This document shows positions 1 through 9,457 of a stretch of 64,000 bases of DNA, piece by piece (within the stretch, counting starts at the first letter, position 1; every line of letters begins with the position of its first letter). This DNA is from Enterobacter ludwigii. GTDB taxonomy: Bacteria > Pseudomonadota > Gammaproteobacteria > Enterobacterales > Enterobacteriaceae. Location of the stretch: positions 1,025,442 to 1,089,441 of the forward strand of contig CEFQ01000010.1 of the NCBI GenBank assembly GCA_900068845.1, written 5' to 3'. The translations under genes and the position numbers were made by a program. The notes under the pieces were generated by a model. That model was not told the origin of the DNA. It did not search any database and saw only the letters and a list, made by a program, of their open reading frames with translations.

Positions 1-485
1 GCATGAACGCCACTGGCAACCTCACCAATCTGTTGTTTGTCACGCCGGATTACTACGAAGAGCGTCCAAAACCCTGCATGGGCGGTTGGGGATCGATCTT
101 CCTCAGCGTCACGCCGGACGGCACCGCGTTGCCGTGCCACAGCGCGCGTCAGCTGCCGGTCGAGTTCCCGTCGGTGCTGGAACGCAGCCTCGACGACATC
201 TGGTATAACTCGTTTGGTTTCAACCGATACCGCGGCTTTGACTGGATGCCGGAACCCTGTCGCTCCTGTGATGAGAAAGAAAAAGACTTTGGTGGCTGTC
301 GCTGCCAGGCCTTTATGCTAACGGGCGATGCAGACAATACCGATCCGGTCTGCAGCAAATCGCCGCATCACGGCAAGATCCTCGAAGCACGGCGTCAAGC
401 CAACTGCAGCGACATCAAAATTCAGCAGCTGCAGTTCCGCAATCGCAGCAACTCCGAACTGATCTTTAAGCAACGCGTCACCTGA
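1..485 (+). CDS. pqqE: PQQ peptide cyclase PqqE, C-terminal part (5' end outside window)
   Basis: Only the last ~160 codons are present; the ATG at position 3 is an internal Met, because PqqE is about 380 residues and its radical-SAM core with CX3CX2C lies upstream of the window. What remains is the SPASM domain: a CX14GX4C element (CMGGWG...CHSARQ), then CRSC, CRC and DPVC cysteines that ligate auxiliary iron-sulfur clusters. PqqE forms the Glu-Tyr carbon-carbon crosslink in the PqqA precursor, in the cytoplasm. The stop codon overlaps the pqqF start by one base, which indicates translational coupling. The partner PQQ-using dehydrogenases are elsewhere in the window (gcd at 57.4 kb and a sorbosone-type enzyme at 32.9 kb). 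Confidence 0.93.
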   Translation, partial: MNATGNLTNLLFVTPDYYEERPKPCMGGWGSIFLSVTPDGTALPCHSARQLPVEFPSVLERSLDDIWYNSFGFNRYRGFDWMPEPCRSCDEKEKDFGGCRCQAFMLTGDADNTDPVCSKSPHHGKILEARRQANCSDIKIQQLQFRNRSNSELIFKQRVT

Positions 486-2797
486 TGAACGCGCGCCAGA
501 TTACGCTCGCCAACGGCCTGCGCTGTCATTTGCATCATCAATCGGGCGCGCGCGAGGCGGCGGTGCTGGCGCGCGTGCATGCGGGCAGCCTGGATGAGCC
601 GGATCGCTGGCCGGGTTTAGCGCATCTGCTGGAGCATCTGCTGTTTTGCGGCAGTGAAAATTTCAGCGGCGATGATCGCCTGATGCCATGGGTGCAGCAG
701 CAGGGCGGCCAGGTGAATGCCACCACGCAATTAAGCCGCAGCGCCTATTTCTGCCAGCTGCCGGCAGCGGCGCTATCGGCTGGCGCTCAGCGACTGTGCG
801 ATATGCTGGCGGCACCATTATTAACGTTGCCTGCCATCCAGCAGGAAACAGCGGTGATTGACGCCGAATATCAACTGCTGCAACGCCATGGCGAAACGCT
901 GAGCGAAGCGGTCGTGCTCGATAAGCTGCAAGGGCGTTTCAAACGTTTTCGCGTCGGCAATCGCGCTGCTTTTGGTGACAATGTCACGGAGCTGCAATCT
1001 GCTTTACGTGAATTCCATTATCGTTTCTATCGCGCTAATAACATTGAGCTTTGGCTACAAGGCCCGCAAACGTTGGATGAACTGACGCAGCTCGCACAGA
1101 GAGTGGGCGGCAGGATTTTAGCAGGCGGCGAAACGTCCGAGGTGCTTGAACCGAGGCTATTGCCAGGCGACCGAATTCTATCTCTGCCGGGCGACGAAAA
1201 CTTTTCGATCACGCTGCTTTTGCAGGACGATGAACGGGCATTGCGTGACAACGTCACCCTAATCCGTGCTTTCTGGCAGGATGAAGCACCGGGCAGCTTA
1301 ATGGCGCAGCTACGGAATGAAAAACTCTGCGATGCGCTTGAGGTGCAATGGCTGTGGCGAGAGGGTCAACGCGCTTTGCTGACGCTGCGTTTCAGCGCTC
1401 AGCAGCTTTCATCGACAGCGGCGCAACGCATTGAATATCATTTTTGGCAGCATCTGGCAGCGGTGGCGCAGTGCCAGGCATCGCAGTTGCAGCATTACGC
1501 GCAGCTGGTGCAGCAAGATTTTGCCGCCTTGTCGCCGCTGGAACAGCTGCGTGGGCAGGCCCTTGGCTTCGCACCTGGATGCGCACTGCCTGATAACTTC
1601 AGCCATTTTGTCGCCGCGTTGCAGGACCAACCGCGCACGCGGTTGCTTACTCAGCAGCAGCACAGCGGCGAGCTTTATCAGACGCAAGGATTCACGCTAC
1701 AGCTAGCCGATTGGCTGCCACAGCCCCTTGCCGTCACCAGGCCCGCAACCTTTGGTTTCTTCCCCAGCTCAACAACCATGACTTTACCCCGACTGCCGCC
1801 TGTGGCGCAGCCGCTGCCGTTAATCGCGCCGATAAGTCAGGTTGAGACGCTGCTGCTGCGTCCGGCGTTTTATCAGACATTGAGCGAAGAAGAAGCGCAG
1901 TCTCGCCATCGGCTGTTGCGCCCGGTGCTGGCGGAGTTACGCCATGCAGGTGGCAGCGGGAGCTGGCAGCAAAAACAGGGCAGCTGGCAGTTAGTACTCA
2001 ATTTGCCTGCAGCCGCCGATCGCGCTTTGCTGAGCGTGCATCAGGCCCTGCTGGCGTTAGATGCACCCATGCTGCAGCAACCCGCCGCATCAAATCCTTC
2101 CATCGTGATTCGTCAGTTGCTGGCGGCATTGCCGACCCGCTTGCTGCGGCCGAGGGAACAGCCGCAATGGCTGGCGGCGTGGTGTGGCGTAGATAGCGCA
2201 TTACGCCAGCGCGTGGCGCATTTGCTGAGTGACTTCACGCCCGAACTGGCGCGCTATGCAAAACCCGCGCGCCTACAGCGCGGCATTGTGCCCATCAACT
2301 GCGACGGGCACGATCACGCGCTGCTGCTGTTTATGCCGTTGCCGCACGCTGACGATGCCAGCCTGGCAACGTTACGGGTGCTGGCGTTGATGCTGGAAAC
2401 GCGTTTTTTCCAGCGACTGCGGGTAAATCAACAGATTGGATACGTGGTTTCCGCGCGCTATCAGCGGGTGGCGGATGTCGATGGATTAGTGCTGGCGCTG
2501 CAATCGCCGGACCTTGCGTGGCGCGCACTGCTTAGCCACTGCAAGCAATTTATGCGTGCAAGTACGGCGGAGATCGCCGCGCTAACGCCAGAGATGCTGA
2601 AGACCTGGCAGACCAGCCTACTGGCGCAATGCGCAGGCAAAGACAATGGCGAACAGGCGCTTGAAACGCTGCGCAAGCAGCAAGGCTTAGCAACGCTCAA
2701 TCACGCGGCGATTCAGGCGCTGACGCTATCGCAACTGGCGAAACTTCATTATCGCCTGCTGCGAGAACGGCATCGCTGGTTGATTCTGGTCAATTAA
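485..2797 (+). CDS. pqqF: PQQ biosynthesis M16 peptidase PqqF
   Basis: A 770-residue M16 (pitrilysin-type) zinc protease thought to trim the crosslinked PqqA peptide. The inverted zinc motif HLLEH is at residues 47-51, and Glu128 sits 77 residues after the second His, the spacing known for pitrilysin, so the active site looks intact. The length fits PqqF, and the C-terminal half is the usual degenerate M16 repeat. The gene starts at the ATG that overlaps the pqqE stop, so it is the last gene of the pqq operon. Its 3' end overlaps by four bases the end of the convergent antitoxin gene. No terminator is visible between the two. Confidence 0.92.
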   Translation: MNARQITLANGLRCHLHHQSGAREAAVLARVHAGSLDEPDRWPGLAHLLEHLLFCGSENFSGDDRLMPWVQQQGGQVNATTQLSRSAYFCQLPAAALSAGAQRLCDMLAAPLLTLPAIQQETAVIDAEYQLLQRHGETLSEAVVLDKLQGRFKRFRVGNRAAFGDNVTELQSALREFHYRFYRANNIELWLQGPQTLDELTQLAQRVGGRILAGGETSEVLEPRLLPGDRILSLPGDENFSITLLLQDDERALRDNVTLIRAFWQDEAPGSLMAQLRNEKLCDALEVQWLWREGQRALLTLRFSAQQLSSTAAQRIEYHFWQHLAAVAQCQASQLQHYAQLVQQDFAALSPLEQLRGQALGFAPGCALPDNFSHFVAALQDQPRTRLLTQQQHSGELYQTQGFTLQLADWLPQPLAVTRPATFGFFPSSTTMTLPRLPPVAQPLPLIAPISQVETLLLRPAFYQTLSEEEAQSRHRLLRPVLAELRHAGGSGSWQQKQGSWQLVLNLPAAADRALLSVHQALLALDAPMLQQPAASNPSIVIRQLLAALPTRLLRPREQPQWLAAWCGVDSALRQRVAHLLSDFTPELARYAKPARLQRGIVPINCDGHDHALLLFMPLPHADDASLATLRVLALMLETRFFQRLRVNQQIGYVVSARYQRVADVDGLVLALQSPDLAWRALLSHCKQFMRASTAEIAALTPEMLKTWQTSLLAQCAGKDNGEQALETLRKQQGLATLNHAAIQALTLSQLAKLHYRLLRERHRWLILVN

Positions 2798-3093
2798 AGC
2801 TGGAAGGCGATATGTTTGCCGTTGGGCAGTGTGACGTCGATCCGAAGTTCACCGCCTAGGGCTGCAACATAGCGTTTCAAGGTGGAAAGCCGAGGGTCAT
2901 TGCCAGGATTTTCCATTTTAGCCAGCGTGGGTTGTGACACACCGATAACGCGCGCCAATTCGGTTTGCGAGAGATTGAGCTCTTCCCGTAATTGACTCAA
3001 CGCAATCTCCTGTCGCAGCGCCTCAACCTTTTTATCAATGCGCTGCTGGCTTTCAGGTGATTGTTTTTGCAGTAATTCTTTTAAAGAAGACAT
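2794..3093 (-). CDS. HTH antitoxin of a HigBA/RelE-type toxin-antitoxin pair
   Basis: A 99-residue protein with an XRE/Cro-type helix-turn-helix in its C-terminal half (about residues 38-75, including LSQTELARVIGVSQPTLAKM) after a charged helical N-terminus. Such proteins bind the toxin and repress the operon. It lies directly downstream of the toxin gene with a 1-bp gap, giving the toxin-first order typical of HigBA. A good ribosome-binding site (GGAGGGAT) lies inside the toxin 3' end. Its own 3' end overlaps pqqF on the other strand. The family call is firm; the exact subfamily name is not. Confidence 0.85.
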   Translation of the reverse strand: MSSLKELLQKQSPESQQRIDKKVEALRQEIALSQLREELNLSQTELARVIGVSQPTLAKMENPGNDPRLSTLKRYVAALGGELRIDVTLPNGKHIAFQL

Positions 3094-3094
3094 C

Positions 3095-3445
3095 TTATCC
3101 CTCCATTTGCCCTAAATGCCTGCGGTATTCCACTTCAGCGAGGCGAATCATTGTTCGGTAAAACTGTTTTTGGTGACAACCGGTTTTATTTCCAGCGCAC
3201 AATACAATGGCGCGTCGTACCGGGTCGAAAGCGAAAAGAGCCCTGACTGGAGCTCCTGCATGTTGAATGCGTAACTCTTTTAAGTTAGGGAATTCACTGC
3301 CCTTAAGCGTATCGACATAAGGGCGTCCCAGTTTCGGGCCCATTTCACCCAAAACAGTCATCGTGGCTAACACATCTTCACGTAGAGCCTCGCTCTGCAC
3401 CAGAAACCACGTATCAAAAACATCCGTTGTTATTATTTCCCACAT
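3095..3445 (-). CDS. RelE/ParE-superfamily toxin (Gp49/HigB-like)
   Basis: A 116-residue protein of the phage Gp49-like/HigB branch of the RelE superfamily, presumed ribosome-dependent mRNA endonucleases. Typical elements are the N-terminal WFLVQSEAL segment, the central LKELRIQHAGAPVRALFAFDP strand pair, and the C-terminal Lys/Arg-rich helix beginning CHQKQFYR. The first gene of a two-gene operon with the HTH antitoxin. The start is preceded by GGGATGG, only a fair ribosome-binding site. The promoter upstream carries overlapping inverted repeats. Activity against ribosomes is inferred from the family only. Confidence 0.85.
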   Translation of the reverse strand: MWEIITTDVFDTWFLVQSEALREDVLATMTVLGEMGPKLGRPYVDTLKGSEFPNLKELRIQHAGAPVRALFAFDPVRRAIVLCAGNKTGCHQKQFYRTMIRLAEVEYRRHLGQMEG

Positions 3446-3456
3446 AATGCCATCCC

Positions 3457-3498
3457 ATAGCTTTATTGCTATATAAAAGCTATAGCCTTTAGGCTATA
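3457..3498 (-). promoter_or_regulatory. Overlapping inverted repeats, probable autoregulatory operator of the toxin-antitoxin operon
   Basis: Two perfect inverted repeats lie just upstream of the toxin gene and share bases: ATAGCTTT (3457-3464) with AAAGCTAT (3476-3483), and TATAGCC-ttta-GGCTATA (3481-3498). Both share the GCTAT core and sit in AT-rich DNA suited to a promoter. Paired palindromes upstream of the first gene are normal for HTH antitoxins that repress their own operon. The binding protein is inferred. Confidence 0.65.
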
Positions 3499-3663
3499 AA
3501 ATCAATAAAGGATTACTTTCCATGTGTGACTTTTGTGAGTGAGTATTATTCCTCATTGATATTTTTGAATATATTTGACAGTCACCAGCAAATCTCTTCA
3601 CTGGTTAGTGGCCGGTTAACAGGCGAAACTCATTGGATTATCCCGATCTAAAAGGAACAGCTA

Positions 3664-4248
3664 GTGAAAAACGTTACTCGCCTTGCGCTGCCACTGTTGG
3701 CGGCGGCTACGCTATACGCCCCTTTGTCACAGGCTGCGGCAATGCATTATGATCTCGACCCGGCGCACACCTCGGTCATCGTCACCTGGACGCACTTTGG
3801 CTTCTCACATCCCACCGCCGACATCCCTAACAGCAAAGGCGCCATCGTGTTTGATAAGGATCAGCTACAGCAGTCGCGCGTTGATGTCACGCTGCCGATT
3901 ACGCAAATTGATACCCATGTACCGGCGCTGACCAAAGAGTTCCTGGGCGCGGAGTATTTCGACACCGCGAAATATCCTTCAGCGGTATTCCACAGCACCA
4001 AAGTGGTGGCGAAGGGCGATAACACGTTCGACGTGGAAGGTAACCTGACGTTGAAAGGCATCACCAAGCCGGTGACGTTACATGCCACGCTGAATCAGCA
4101 AGGTATGCATCCAATGGTGAAGAAAGAGGCGATTGGTTTTGATGCCAGCGGCGTGATTAAGCGTTCAGACTTCAAACTGGATAAATATGTGCCCGCCGTG
4201 AGCGATGATGTGACCTTGACGATTTCCACTGAAGCGTACGCGAAATAA
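3664..4248 (+). CDS. YceI-family periplasmic lipid/isoprenoid-binding protein
   Basis: A 194-residue protein starting with GTG at 3664, chosen because AAAGGAA lies about eight bases upstream. The N-terminus is a Sec signal peptide ending near SQAAA. The mature protein opens with MHYDLDPAHTSVIVTWTHFGFSHP and has the YceI lipocalin-like beta-barrel hallmarks, including LTLKGITKPVTLHATLN and DFKLDKYVPAVSDDV. YceI proteins bind polyprenoid-type ligands in the periplasm and some respond to pH or osmotic stress; the ligand here is unknown. It is a single gene that converges on ulaR, with a 12-bp stem-loop between. Confidence 0.9.
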   Translation: MKNVTRLALPLLAAATLYAPLSQAAAMHYDLDPAHTSVIVTWTHFGFSHPTADIPNSKGAIVFDKDQLQQSRVDVTLPITQIDTHVPALTKEFLGAEYFDTAKYPSAVFHSTKVVAKGDNTFDVEGNLTLKGITKPVTLHATLNQQGMHPMVKKEAIGFDASGVIKRSDFKLDKYVPAVSDDVTLTISTEAYAK

Positions 4249-4254
4249 TGACCT

Positions 4255-4292
4255 AACGTCCCCGGTTATGCGGTTCTCTGACCGGGGACGTT
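4255..4292. terminator. Stem-loop between convergent yceI-like and ulaR genes
   Basis: A perfect 12-bp inverted repeat (AACGTCCCCGGT at 4255-4266 and ACCGGGGACGTT at 4281-4292, 14-nt loop). There is no clear T-run on either side, so it may be a weak bidirectional terminator or an RNA-stabilising hairpin. Confidence 0.5.
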
Positions 4293-4303
4293 GGCATCAG
4301 CAT

Positions 4304-5059
4304 TTAAACCAAAATGACTTTCACACCGTGCTCCTCCAGTTTTTTTACTACCTCCAAATTGGCCTGCTTACCCGTAATAACCAGGTCAATCTGTTCAACC
4401 CGACTGAAAAGCATGCCAGCGCGCTGGCCTACTTTTGAGCTATCCACCAGTACCGCCAGCTTACTTACCACGTTCAGCATCTTTTGCTCGGCTAACGCGG
4501 TCAGCATATCCGTTTTGTACAGACCTTCTGCAGTTAACCCTTTGCCACTGGTAAACATCCAATGCCCGGCATACAGCGAGGTTTCGCTCTCCTGGGGCCC
4601 CAACGTGATGGAGTGGCTTTTATTGTACTGGCCGCCCATGATCACCACGCTTTCGTGGTCATGATCGATAAGATAATTAGCGAGCGGCAGGTAGTTAGTA
4701 ATGATTTGTACCGGTTTACTACACATCTGCTGACCGAGTAGAAAGGCAGTCGAACCGCAGTTAATTACCACACTTTCTCCCGGCGCCACTAACGACATCG
4801 CAGCGTGCGCAATACGACTCTTTTCATCATGATTTTGTGCCAGATGAATATTCATGGGCGTCCAGCGAGGGCGTTGCTGACTAATCGCTTCCGCACCGTT
4901 ACGCACTTTTTTTAGCTTGCCGCTTTCATCCAGTTTATTGATATCACGCCGCGCAGTAGCCGGTGAAATAGCCAGACTTTCCATAGCCTGTTCAACAGTA
5001 ATAAATCCTGTTTGCTGTAGTAGTTCGAGCAAAATTTGATGACGCTGTGCTTCAGTCAT
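4304..5059 (-). CDS. ulaR: DeoR-family repressor of ascorbate utilisation, UlaR
   Basis: A 251-residue DeoR-type regulator very close to E. coli UlaR as remembered. It has an N-terminal winged HTH (about residues 1-55, with [19 protein letters not shown]) and a C-terminal sugar-phosphate-sensing domain carrying [12 protein letters not shown] and [14 protein letters not shown]. UlaR represses the ula operons and is released by L-ascorbate-6-phosphate. It lies downstream of ulaG on the same strand, the E. coli arrangement, with a terminator-like hairpin in between. Confidence 0.95.
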   Translation of the reverse strand: MTEAQRHQILLELLQQTGFITVEQAMESLAISPATARRDINKLDESGKLKKVRNGAEAISQQRPRWTPMNIHLAQNHDEKSRIAHAAMSLVAPGESVVINCGSTAFLLGQQMCSKPVQIITNYLPLANYLIDHDHESVVIMGGQYNKSHSITLGPQESETSLYAGHWMFTSGKGLTAEGLYKTDMLTALAEQKMLNVVSKLAVLVDSSKVGQRAGMLFSRVEQIDLVITGKQANLEVVKKLEEHGVKVILV

Positions 5060-5123
5060 GCGGAGTTCCGATAAGAGATGATTTTTAAAGATGATATTTG
5101 ATAAAGCGTGAATCGTCTAAAGG

Positions 5124-5145
5124 AAAAAGCCGGGCGTACCCGGCT
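5124..5145 (-). terminator. Rho-independent terminator after ulaG
   Basis: On the minus strand, AGCCGGG-TACG-CCCGGCT (7-bp GC-rich stem) is followed by a five-base T-run, a few bases past the ulaG stop. It should reduce read-through into ulaR. Confidence 0.75.
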
Positions 5146-5153
5146 ATGTAGCA

Positions 5154-6218
5154 TTACAGGAATGATTTAAAGGGCAGATCCGGTTCGAGGCTAAAGCAAT
5201 CATCAAAGCCGCGCGGGTAGTGATATTCGAACTGATCTTTATCCAGCGGCCAGGTAAATTTGCCACCCACTTGCCAGATATAGGGTTTAAAACCGTAGTT
5301 GATTCGATTTTTTTTCATGTTCCACAGCATGCGAATTTCTTGCGGGTCTGCCTGAAAATTCGACCAGATATCATGGTGAAAAGGGATCACCACTTGAGTA
5401 TTTAACGCTTCGGCCATGCGTAAAATATCGGCGCTGGTCATCTTGTCCGTGATACCGCGGGGGTTTTCACCGTAGGAACCGAGCGCCACATCAATCTGGT
5501 ACTCATTGCCGTGTTTCGCGTAGTAATTGGAATAGTGCGAGTCGCCACTGTGATAGAGCGTTCCGCCTGGCGTTTTGAACAAATAGTTGACGGCGCGTTG
5601 ATCCATACTATCGGGGAGTTTTCCCTGCGCTTTCTCGCCTGCGGGTAAGGTAATAAGCGCGGTACGATCAAATGCGTCAAGCGCATGGATCTCAACATCT
5701 TTAATTTTCACAATATCACCCGGAACCACCACGACGCAGCGCTCGGCAGGCACTCCCCAGCCAATCCACAAATCAACGCAGCTCTGTGGGCCGATGAACG
5801 GCACATCATCCGGGCAGTTTTGCATTACCGCGGCGGCAACGTTAACGTCAATATGATCATTATGATCGTGTGTTGCGAGCACGGCATCGATACGGCGAAT
5901 AGCGAATGGATCGAGTACAAATGGTGTCGTGCGCAGGTTGGGCTGTAAGCTTCTGGCTCCCGCCATCCGTTGCATCTGATGTCCCTGCTTCATTAACCCG
6001 TTGCCATGGCTTTGTTTGCCGGTGCCGCACCAGAAATCGATACAGATATTCGCTTCACCTTGTGACTTCAACCAAATACCGGTACAGCCCAGCCACCACA
6101 TGGCAAACGTGCCTTGCGCCACAACCTCCTGCTCAATTTCCTCGTTTAACCAGCTTCCCCATTCAGGAAAGGTGTTCAATATCCATGATTCGCGGGTAAT
6201 TGTTGCAATCTTACTCAT
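5154..6218 (-). CDS. ulaG: L-ascorbate-6-phosphate lactonase UlaG
   Basis: A 354-residue metallo-beta-lactamase-fold enzyme that opens the lactone of L-ascorbate-6-phosphate to 3-keto-L-gulonate-6-phosphate in the cytoplasm. The metal-binding motif THDHNDHID is present, with further His residues in [12 protein letters not shown] and PFHHDIW. The start at 6218 ([14 protein letters not shown]) is preferred over an in-frame upstream codon at 6239, because AGGAG lies seven bases before it and the resulting length equals E. coli UlaG. It is transcribed divergently from ulaABCDEF and shares their control region. Confidence 0.95.
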   Translation of the reverse strand: MSKIATITRESWILNTFPEWGSWLNEEIEQEVVAQGTFAMWWLGCTGIWLKSQGEANICIDFWCGTGKQSHGNGLMKQGHQMQRMAGARSLQPNLRTTPFVLDPFAIRRIDAVLATHDHNDHIDVNVAAAVMQNCPDDVPFIGPQSCVDLWIGWGVPAERCVVVVPGDIVKIKDVEIHALDAFDRTALITLPAGEKAQGKLPDSMDQRAVNYLFKTPGGTLYHSGDSHYSNYYAKHGNEYQIDVALGSYGENPRGITDKMTSADILRMAEALNTQVVIPFHHDIWSNFQADPQEIRMLWNMKKNRINYGFKPYIWQVGGKFTWPLDKDQFEYHYPRGFDDCFSLEPDLPFKSFL

Positions 6219-6588
6219 CAGTTGGCTCCTCACTATCAATAAAAATCAATTTTAATCATAATTTGATTTTATATGATTTATATTGTCAGCAAAAACTGCT
6301 TTTTAAAAGCGGTTTTTTTATTGCTTTCTCTTCCCCTGTTTCCAGTAAATGCTTAAAAATGACAGCTGTTTCACAAAAAGAAGCCTATCAATATGATTGG
6401 TAGTGAAATGGAGACATGTCTTGTAGTCGAATAAATTTGGTTTTTGGAACGAAAAAGATTTTGCGCGATATATCACAAATAATCATTTGTAATCTTATTA
6501 TGATTTTTTGTGATAGGTAGAGTGATGGGGAGCAGTATTTCGGCCTGTTTTCATTCAAACAGGAAGCGACTATTTAAGGGAGAGCTGT
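6219..6588. promoter_or_regulatory. ulaG / ulaABCDEF divergent promoter region
   Basis: An AT-rich 370-bp gap without a gene. It holds an inverted repeat AAAATCAA...TTGATTTT (6242-6249 / 6263-6270) near ulaG, a CRP-like site TGCGCGATATATCACA (6462-6477, right half perfect), and ACAAAT-aatc-ATTTGT (6475-6490) overlapping that site. E. coli ula promoters are known to combine UlaR operators with CRP. Which of these repeats UlaR binds here is inference. ulaA has the ribosome-binding site GGGAGAG. Confidence 0.6.
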
Positions 6589-7986
6589 ATGGAGATCCTC
6601 TACAACGCCTTTACCATCTTTTTTAATCAGGTGATGACAAATGCCCCCTTATTACTGGGGCTGGTGACGTGTCTTGGATACGTGTTACTTCGCAAAAGTG
6701 CCAGCATCATTATCAAAGGCACGATTAAAACTATTATCGGTTTTATGCTGCTTCAAGTTGGGTCAGGGATTCTGATCAGTACCTTCAAACCTGTGGTAGC
6801 AAAGATGTCGCAGGTTTATGGCATTGAGGGCGCCATCTCAGATACCTACGCCTCAATGATGGCAACCATTGAAAGAATGGATGAAGCCTACAGTTGGGTT
6901 GGTTATGCCGTGTTGTTAGCACTGGCACTCAATATTGGCTATGTGTTGCTGCGTCGTGTAACGGGCATTCGCACTATTATGCTGACGGGACATATTATGT
7001 TCCAGCAGGCCGGGTTGATCGCGGTGTTCTTCTTTATTTATGGATATTCGATGTGGACAACCATTATCTGCACGGCCGTACTGGTGTCACTTTATTGGGG
7101 GATAACCTCCAATATGATGTTCAAACCGACGCAAGCCGTTACGGAAAACAGTGGCTTCTCCATCGGGCATCAGCAGCAACTTGCCTCCTGGATTGCCTGC
7201 AAAATCGCCCCGTGGTTAGGTAAAAAAGAGCAAAGCGTTGAGGCGCTCAAACTGCCTGGCTGGCTCAATATATTCCATGACAACATTGTTTCAACGGCCA
7301 TTGTTATGACGCTGTTTTTCGGCATCATCCTCGGCTCCTTCGGCATTGATGTCATGCAGAGCATGGCAGGTAAGACCCATTGGACAGTCTACATTCTGCA
7401 AACTGGCTTTCAGTTTGCGGTGGCGATTTTCGTCATCGTGCAGGGCGTACGCATGTTTGTGACAGAACTCTCCGAAGCCTTTAACGGCATATCCCAACGC
7501 CTAATTCCCGGTGCTGTGCTCGCCATTGACTGTGCCGCCATTTATAGCTTCGCCCCGAATGCGGTGGTATGGGGCTTTATCTGGGGAACTCTCGGTCAGT
7601 TGATTGCCGTTGGCATCCTTATCGCCTGCGGCTCATCGCTGCTCATCATTCCCGGATTTATTCCAATGTTTTTCTCTAACGCCACCATCGGTGTGTTTGC
7701 TAATCATTTCGGCGGCTGGCGAGCGGCGCTAAAAATTTGTCTGGTGATGGGGATGCTTGAAATCTTTGGCTGCGTCTGGGCGGTGAAAATCACCGGATTA
7801 AGCGCCTGGATGGGCATGGCAGATTGGTCGATTTTGGCGCCGCCGGTCATGCAGGGTTTAACGCTGGGATTGTGGTTTATGGGCGTCATCATTGTGATTG
7901 CCTTGCTGTACATGGCGTTTGCTGGCCGCACGTTACGCCAGGAAGAAGATGCGGAGAAATCCCTCACACAAGCCTCTACTAATTAA
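6589..7986 (+). CDS. ulaA: Ascorbate-specific PTS permease EIIC, UlaA
   Basis: A 465-residue polytopic membrane protein of the UlaA/SgaT family, the inner-membrane channel for L-ascorbate in the phosphotransferase system. It has about eleven hydrophobic segments and the typical start in which a first helix is followed by [19 protein letters not shown]. Length and order (ulaA first, then ulaB and ulaC) match E. coli. It works with UlaB and UlaC to give L-ascorbate-6-phosphate inside the cell. A second, more divergent UlaA-type EIIC lies at 14.5 kb. Confidence 0.94.
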   Translation: MEILYNAFTIFFNQVMTNAPLLLGLVTCLGYVLLRKSASIIIKGTIKTIIGFMLLQVGSGILISTFKPVVAKMSQVYGIEGAISDTYASMMATIERMDEAYSWVGYAVLLALALNIGYVLLRRVTGIRTIMLTGHIMFQQAGLIAVFFFIYGYSMWTTIICTAVLVSLYWGITSNMMFKPTQAVTENSGFSIGHQQQLASWIACKIAPWLGKKEQSVEALKLPGWLNIFHDNIVSTAIVMTLFFGIILGSFGIDVMQSMAGKTHWTVYILQTGFQFAVAIFVIVQGVRMFVTELSEAFNGISQRLIPGAVLAIDCAAIYSFAPNAVVWGFIWGTLGQLIAVGILIACGSSLLIIPGFIPMFFSNATIGVFANHFGGWRAALKICLVMGMLEIFGCVWAVKITGLSAWMGMADWSILAPPVMQGLTLGLWFMGVIIVIALLYMAFAGRTLRQEEDAEKSLTQASTN

Positions 7987-7998
7987 GGAGTTGAGATT

Positions 7999-8304
7999 AT
8001 GACCGTACGCATTCTGGCCGTTTGCGGCTGTGGGCAAGGCAGTTCGATGATCATGAAAATGAAGGTCGATCAGTTTCTCACGCAGGAAGGCATTAACCAT
8101 AGCGTCAACAGTTGCGCGGTGGGTGAGTACAAGAGCGAACTGAGCGGTGCCGACATCATTATTGCTTCAACACATGTTGCCGGTGAAATCACGGTAACGG
8201 GGAACAAGCATGTCGTTGGCGTGCGCAATATGTTATCCGCTGCCGACTTTGGCCCCAAACTCATCGCCGTTATTCGTGAGCATTTTCCTCAGGATATGCA
8301 GTAA
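7999..8304 (+). CDS. ulaB: Ascorbate PTS EIIB, UlaB
   Basis: A 101-residue cytoplasmic EIIB of the lactose/ascorbate type. The phosphorylation loop CGCGQGSS starts at Cys9, the phospho-acceptor position in UlaB. It receives phosphate from UlaC and passes it to ascorbate bound by UlaA. It starts 12 bp after ulaA with the ribosome-binding site AAGGAG. The sequence is nearly collinear with the E. coli protein as remembered. Confidence 0.94.
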   Translation: MTVRILAVCGCGQGSSMIMKMKVDQFLTQEGINHSVNSCAVGEYKSELSGADIIIASTHVAGEITVTGNKHVVGVRNMLSAADFGPKLIAVIREHFPQDMQ

Positions 8305-8313
8305 GGAGAGGCA

Positions 8314-8781
8314 ATGAAATTACGTGATTCATTGGTAGAGAACAACGCCATACGCCTTCAGGCAACGGCAGAAACCTGGCAAGAGGCGATACGAATCGGC
8401 GTTGATTTGCTGGTAAAGGCAGATGTTGTAGAGCCGCGTTACTACCAGGCGATTCTCAATGGTGTGCAGCAACACGGCCCGTATTTTGTCATTGCCCCGG
8501 GGCTGGCAATGCCGCATGGCAGGCCTGAAGAGGGCGTAAAACGCACAGGCTTTGCGCTGGTGACGCTGAGTAAGCCACTGGTTTTCAACCATGAAGAGAA
8601 TGATCCGGTAGATATTTTGATCACAATGGCCGCAGTGGATGCCCATGCTCACCAGGAAGTGGGCATCATGCAAATCGTCGAATTGTTTGCGGATGAGGCC
8701 AATTTTAACCGCTTACGCGCCTGCCGTTGCGAGCAGGACGTATTGGATCTGATAGACCACGCTACGGCGTCAGCCGCATAA
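8314..8781 (+). CDS. ulaC: Ascorbate PTS EIIA, UlaC
   Basis: A 155-residue EIIA of the mannitol/fructose superfamily. The phosphorylated His is in [10 protein letters not shown] (His68). It accepts phosphate from HPr and donates to UlaB. It lies 9 bp after ulaB behind AAGGAGAGG, inside the ulaABCDEF operon. Length and neighbours make the assignment secure. Confidence 0.94.
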   Translation: MKLRDSLVENNAIRLQATAETWQEAIRIGVDLLVKADVVEPRYYQAILNGVQQHGPYFVIAPGLAMPHGRPEEGVKRTGFALVTLSKPLVFNHEENDPVDILITMAAVDAHAHQEVGIMQIVELFADEANFNRLRACRCEQDVLDLIDHATASAA

Positions 8782-8791
8782 GGAGTATTGC

Positions 8792-9448
8792 ATGTCTCAT
8801 TCATTACCAATGTTACAAGTTGCTCTGGATAATCAAAGCCTTGCAGAAGCATACAACACCACAAGATTGATTGCTGAAGAGGTCGACATTATTGAGGTCG
8901 GTACCATCCTTTGCGTGGCAGAAGGCGTGCGAGCGGTGCGCGATCTTAAGGCGCTCTATCCCCATAAAATTGTATTAGCAGACGCCAAAATTGCCGATGC
9001 CGGGAAAATTCTTTCACGTATGTGCTTTGCGGCCAGCGCAGATTGGGTCACGGTGATCTGCTGCGCGGATATCAACACCATTGCAGGCGCATTGGAGGTA
9101 GCGCGTGAATACCGTGGTGACGTACAGATTGAATTAACCGGATTCTGGACGTGGGAACAGGCTGAGGCATGGCGAGCGGCAGGCATTGAACAGGTTGTGT
9201 ATCACCGTAGTCGGGATGCGCAGGCGGCCGGTGTGGCCTGGAGTGATGCGGATATCAGCGCCATCAAACGACTTGCCGATATGCAATTCAAGGTTACGGT
9301 AACCGGTGGTTTAGCCATTGAGGATTTACCCCTGTTCAAAGGTATTCCGATACATGTATTTATTGCCGGACGCAGCATACGAGATGTGGACTCCCCGGTG
9401 GCTGCGGCACGCCAGTTTAAACACGCCATTGCCCAGCTGTGGGGATGA
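8792..9448 (+). CDS. ulaD: 3-keto-L-gulonate-6-phosphate decarboxylase UlaD
   Basis: A 218-residue (beta/alpha)8 enzyme of the orotidine-5'-phosphate decarboxylase suprafamily that makes L-xylulose-5-phosphate from 3-keto-L-gulonate-6-phosphate with Mg2+. Family marks are the N-terminal [13 protein letters not shown], the catalytic ADAKIADAG motif (Asp, Lys and Asp of the DxKxxD type), and VTVTGGLA and FIAGRSIRD near the C-terminus for phosphate binding. It follows ulaC by 10 bp with the site AAGGAG. Confidence 0.95.
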   Translation: MSHSLPMLQVALDNQSLAEAYNTTRLIAEEVDIIEVGTILCVAEGVRAVRDLKALYPHKIVLADAKIADAGKILSRMCFAASADWVTVICCADINTIAGALEVAREYRGDVQIELTGFWTWEQAEAWRAAGIEQVVYHRSRDAQAAGVAWSDADISAIKRLADMQFKVTVTGGLAIEDLPLFKGIPIHVFIAGRSIRDVDSPVAAARQFKHAIAQLWG

Positions 9449-9457
9449 GGAGGAGAG

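Noticed and set aside
3569-3600. TTGACA at 3575-3580 as the -35 of the yceI-like gene
   Set aside because: No acceptable -10 lies 16-18 bp downstream, so the promoter was not called.
6242-6270. AAAATCAA/TTGATTTT repeat as a proven UlaR operator
   Set aside because: The position fits, but AT-rich inverted repeats arise easily by chance and I cannot recall the UlaR consensus well enough to score it; it is mentioned only within the control region.
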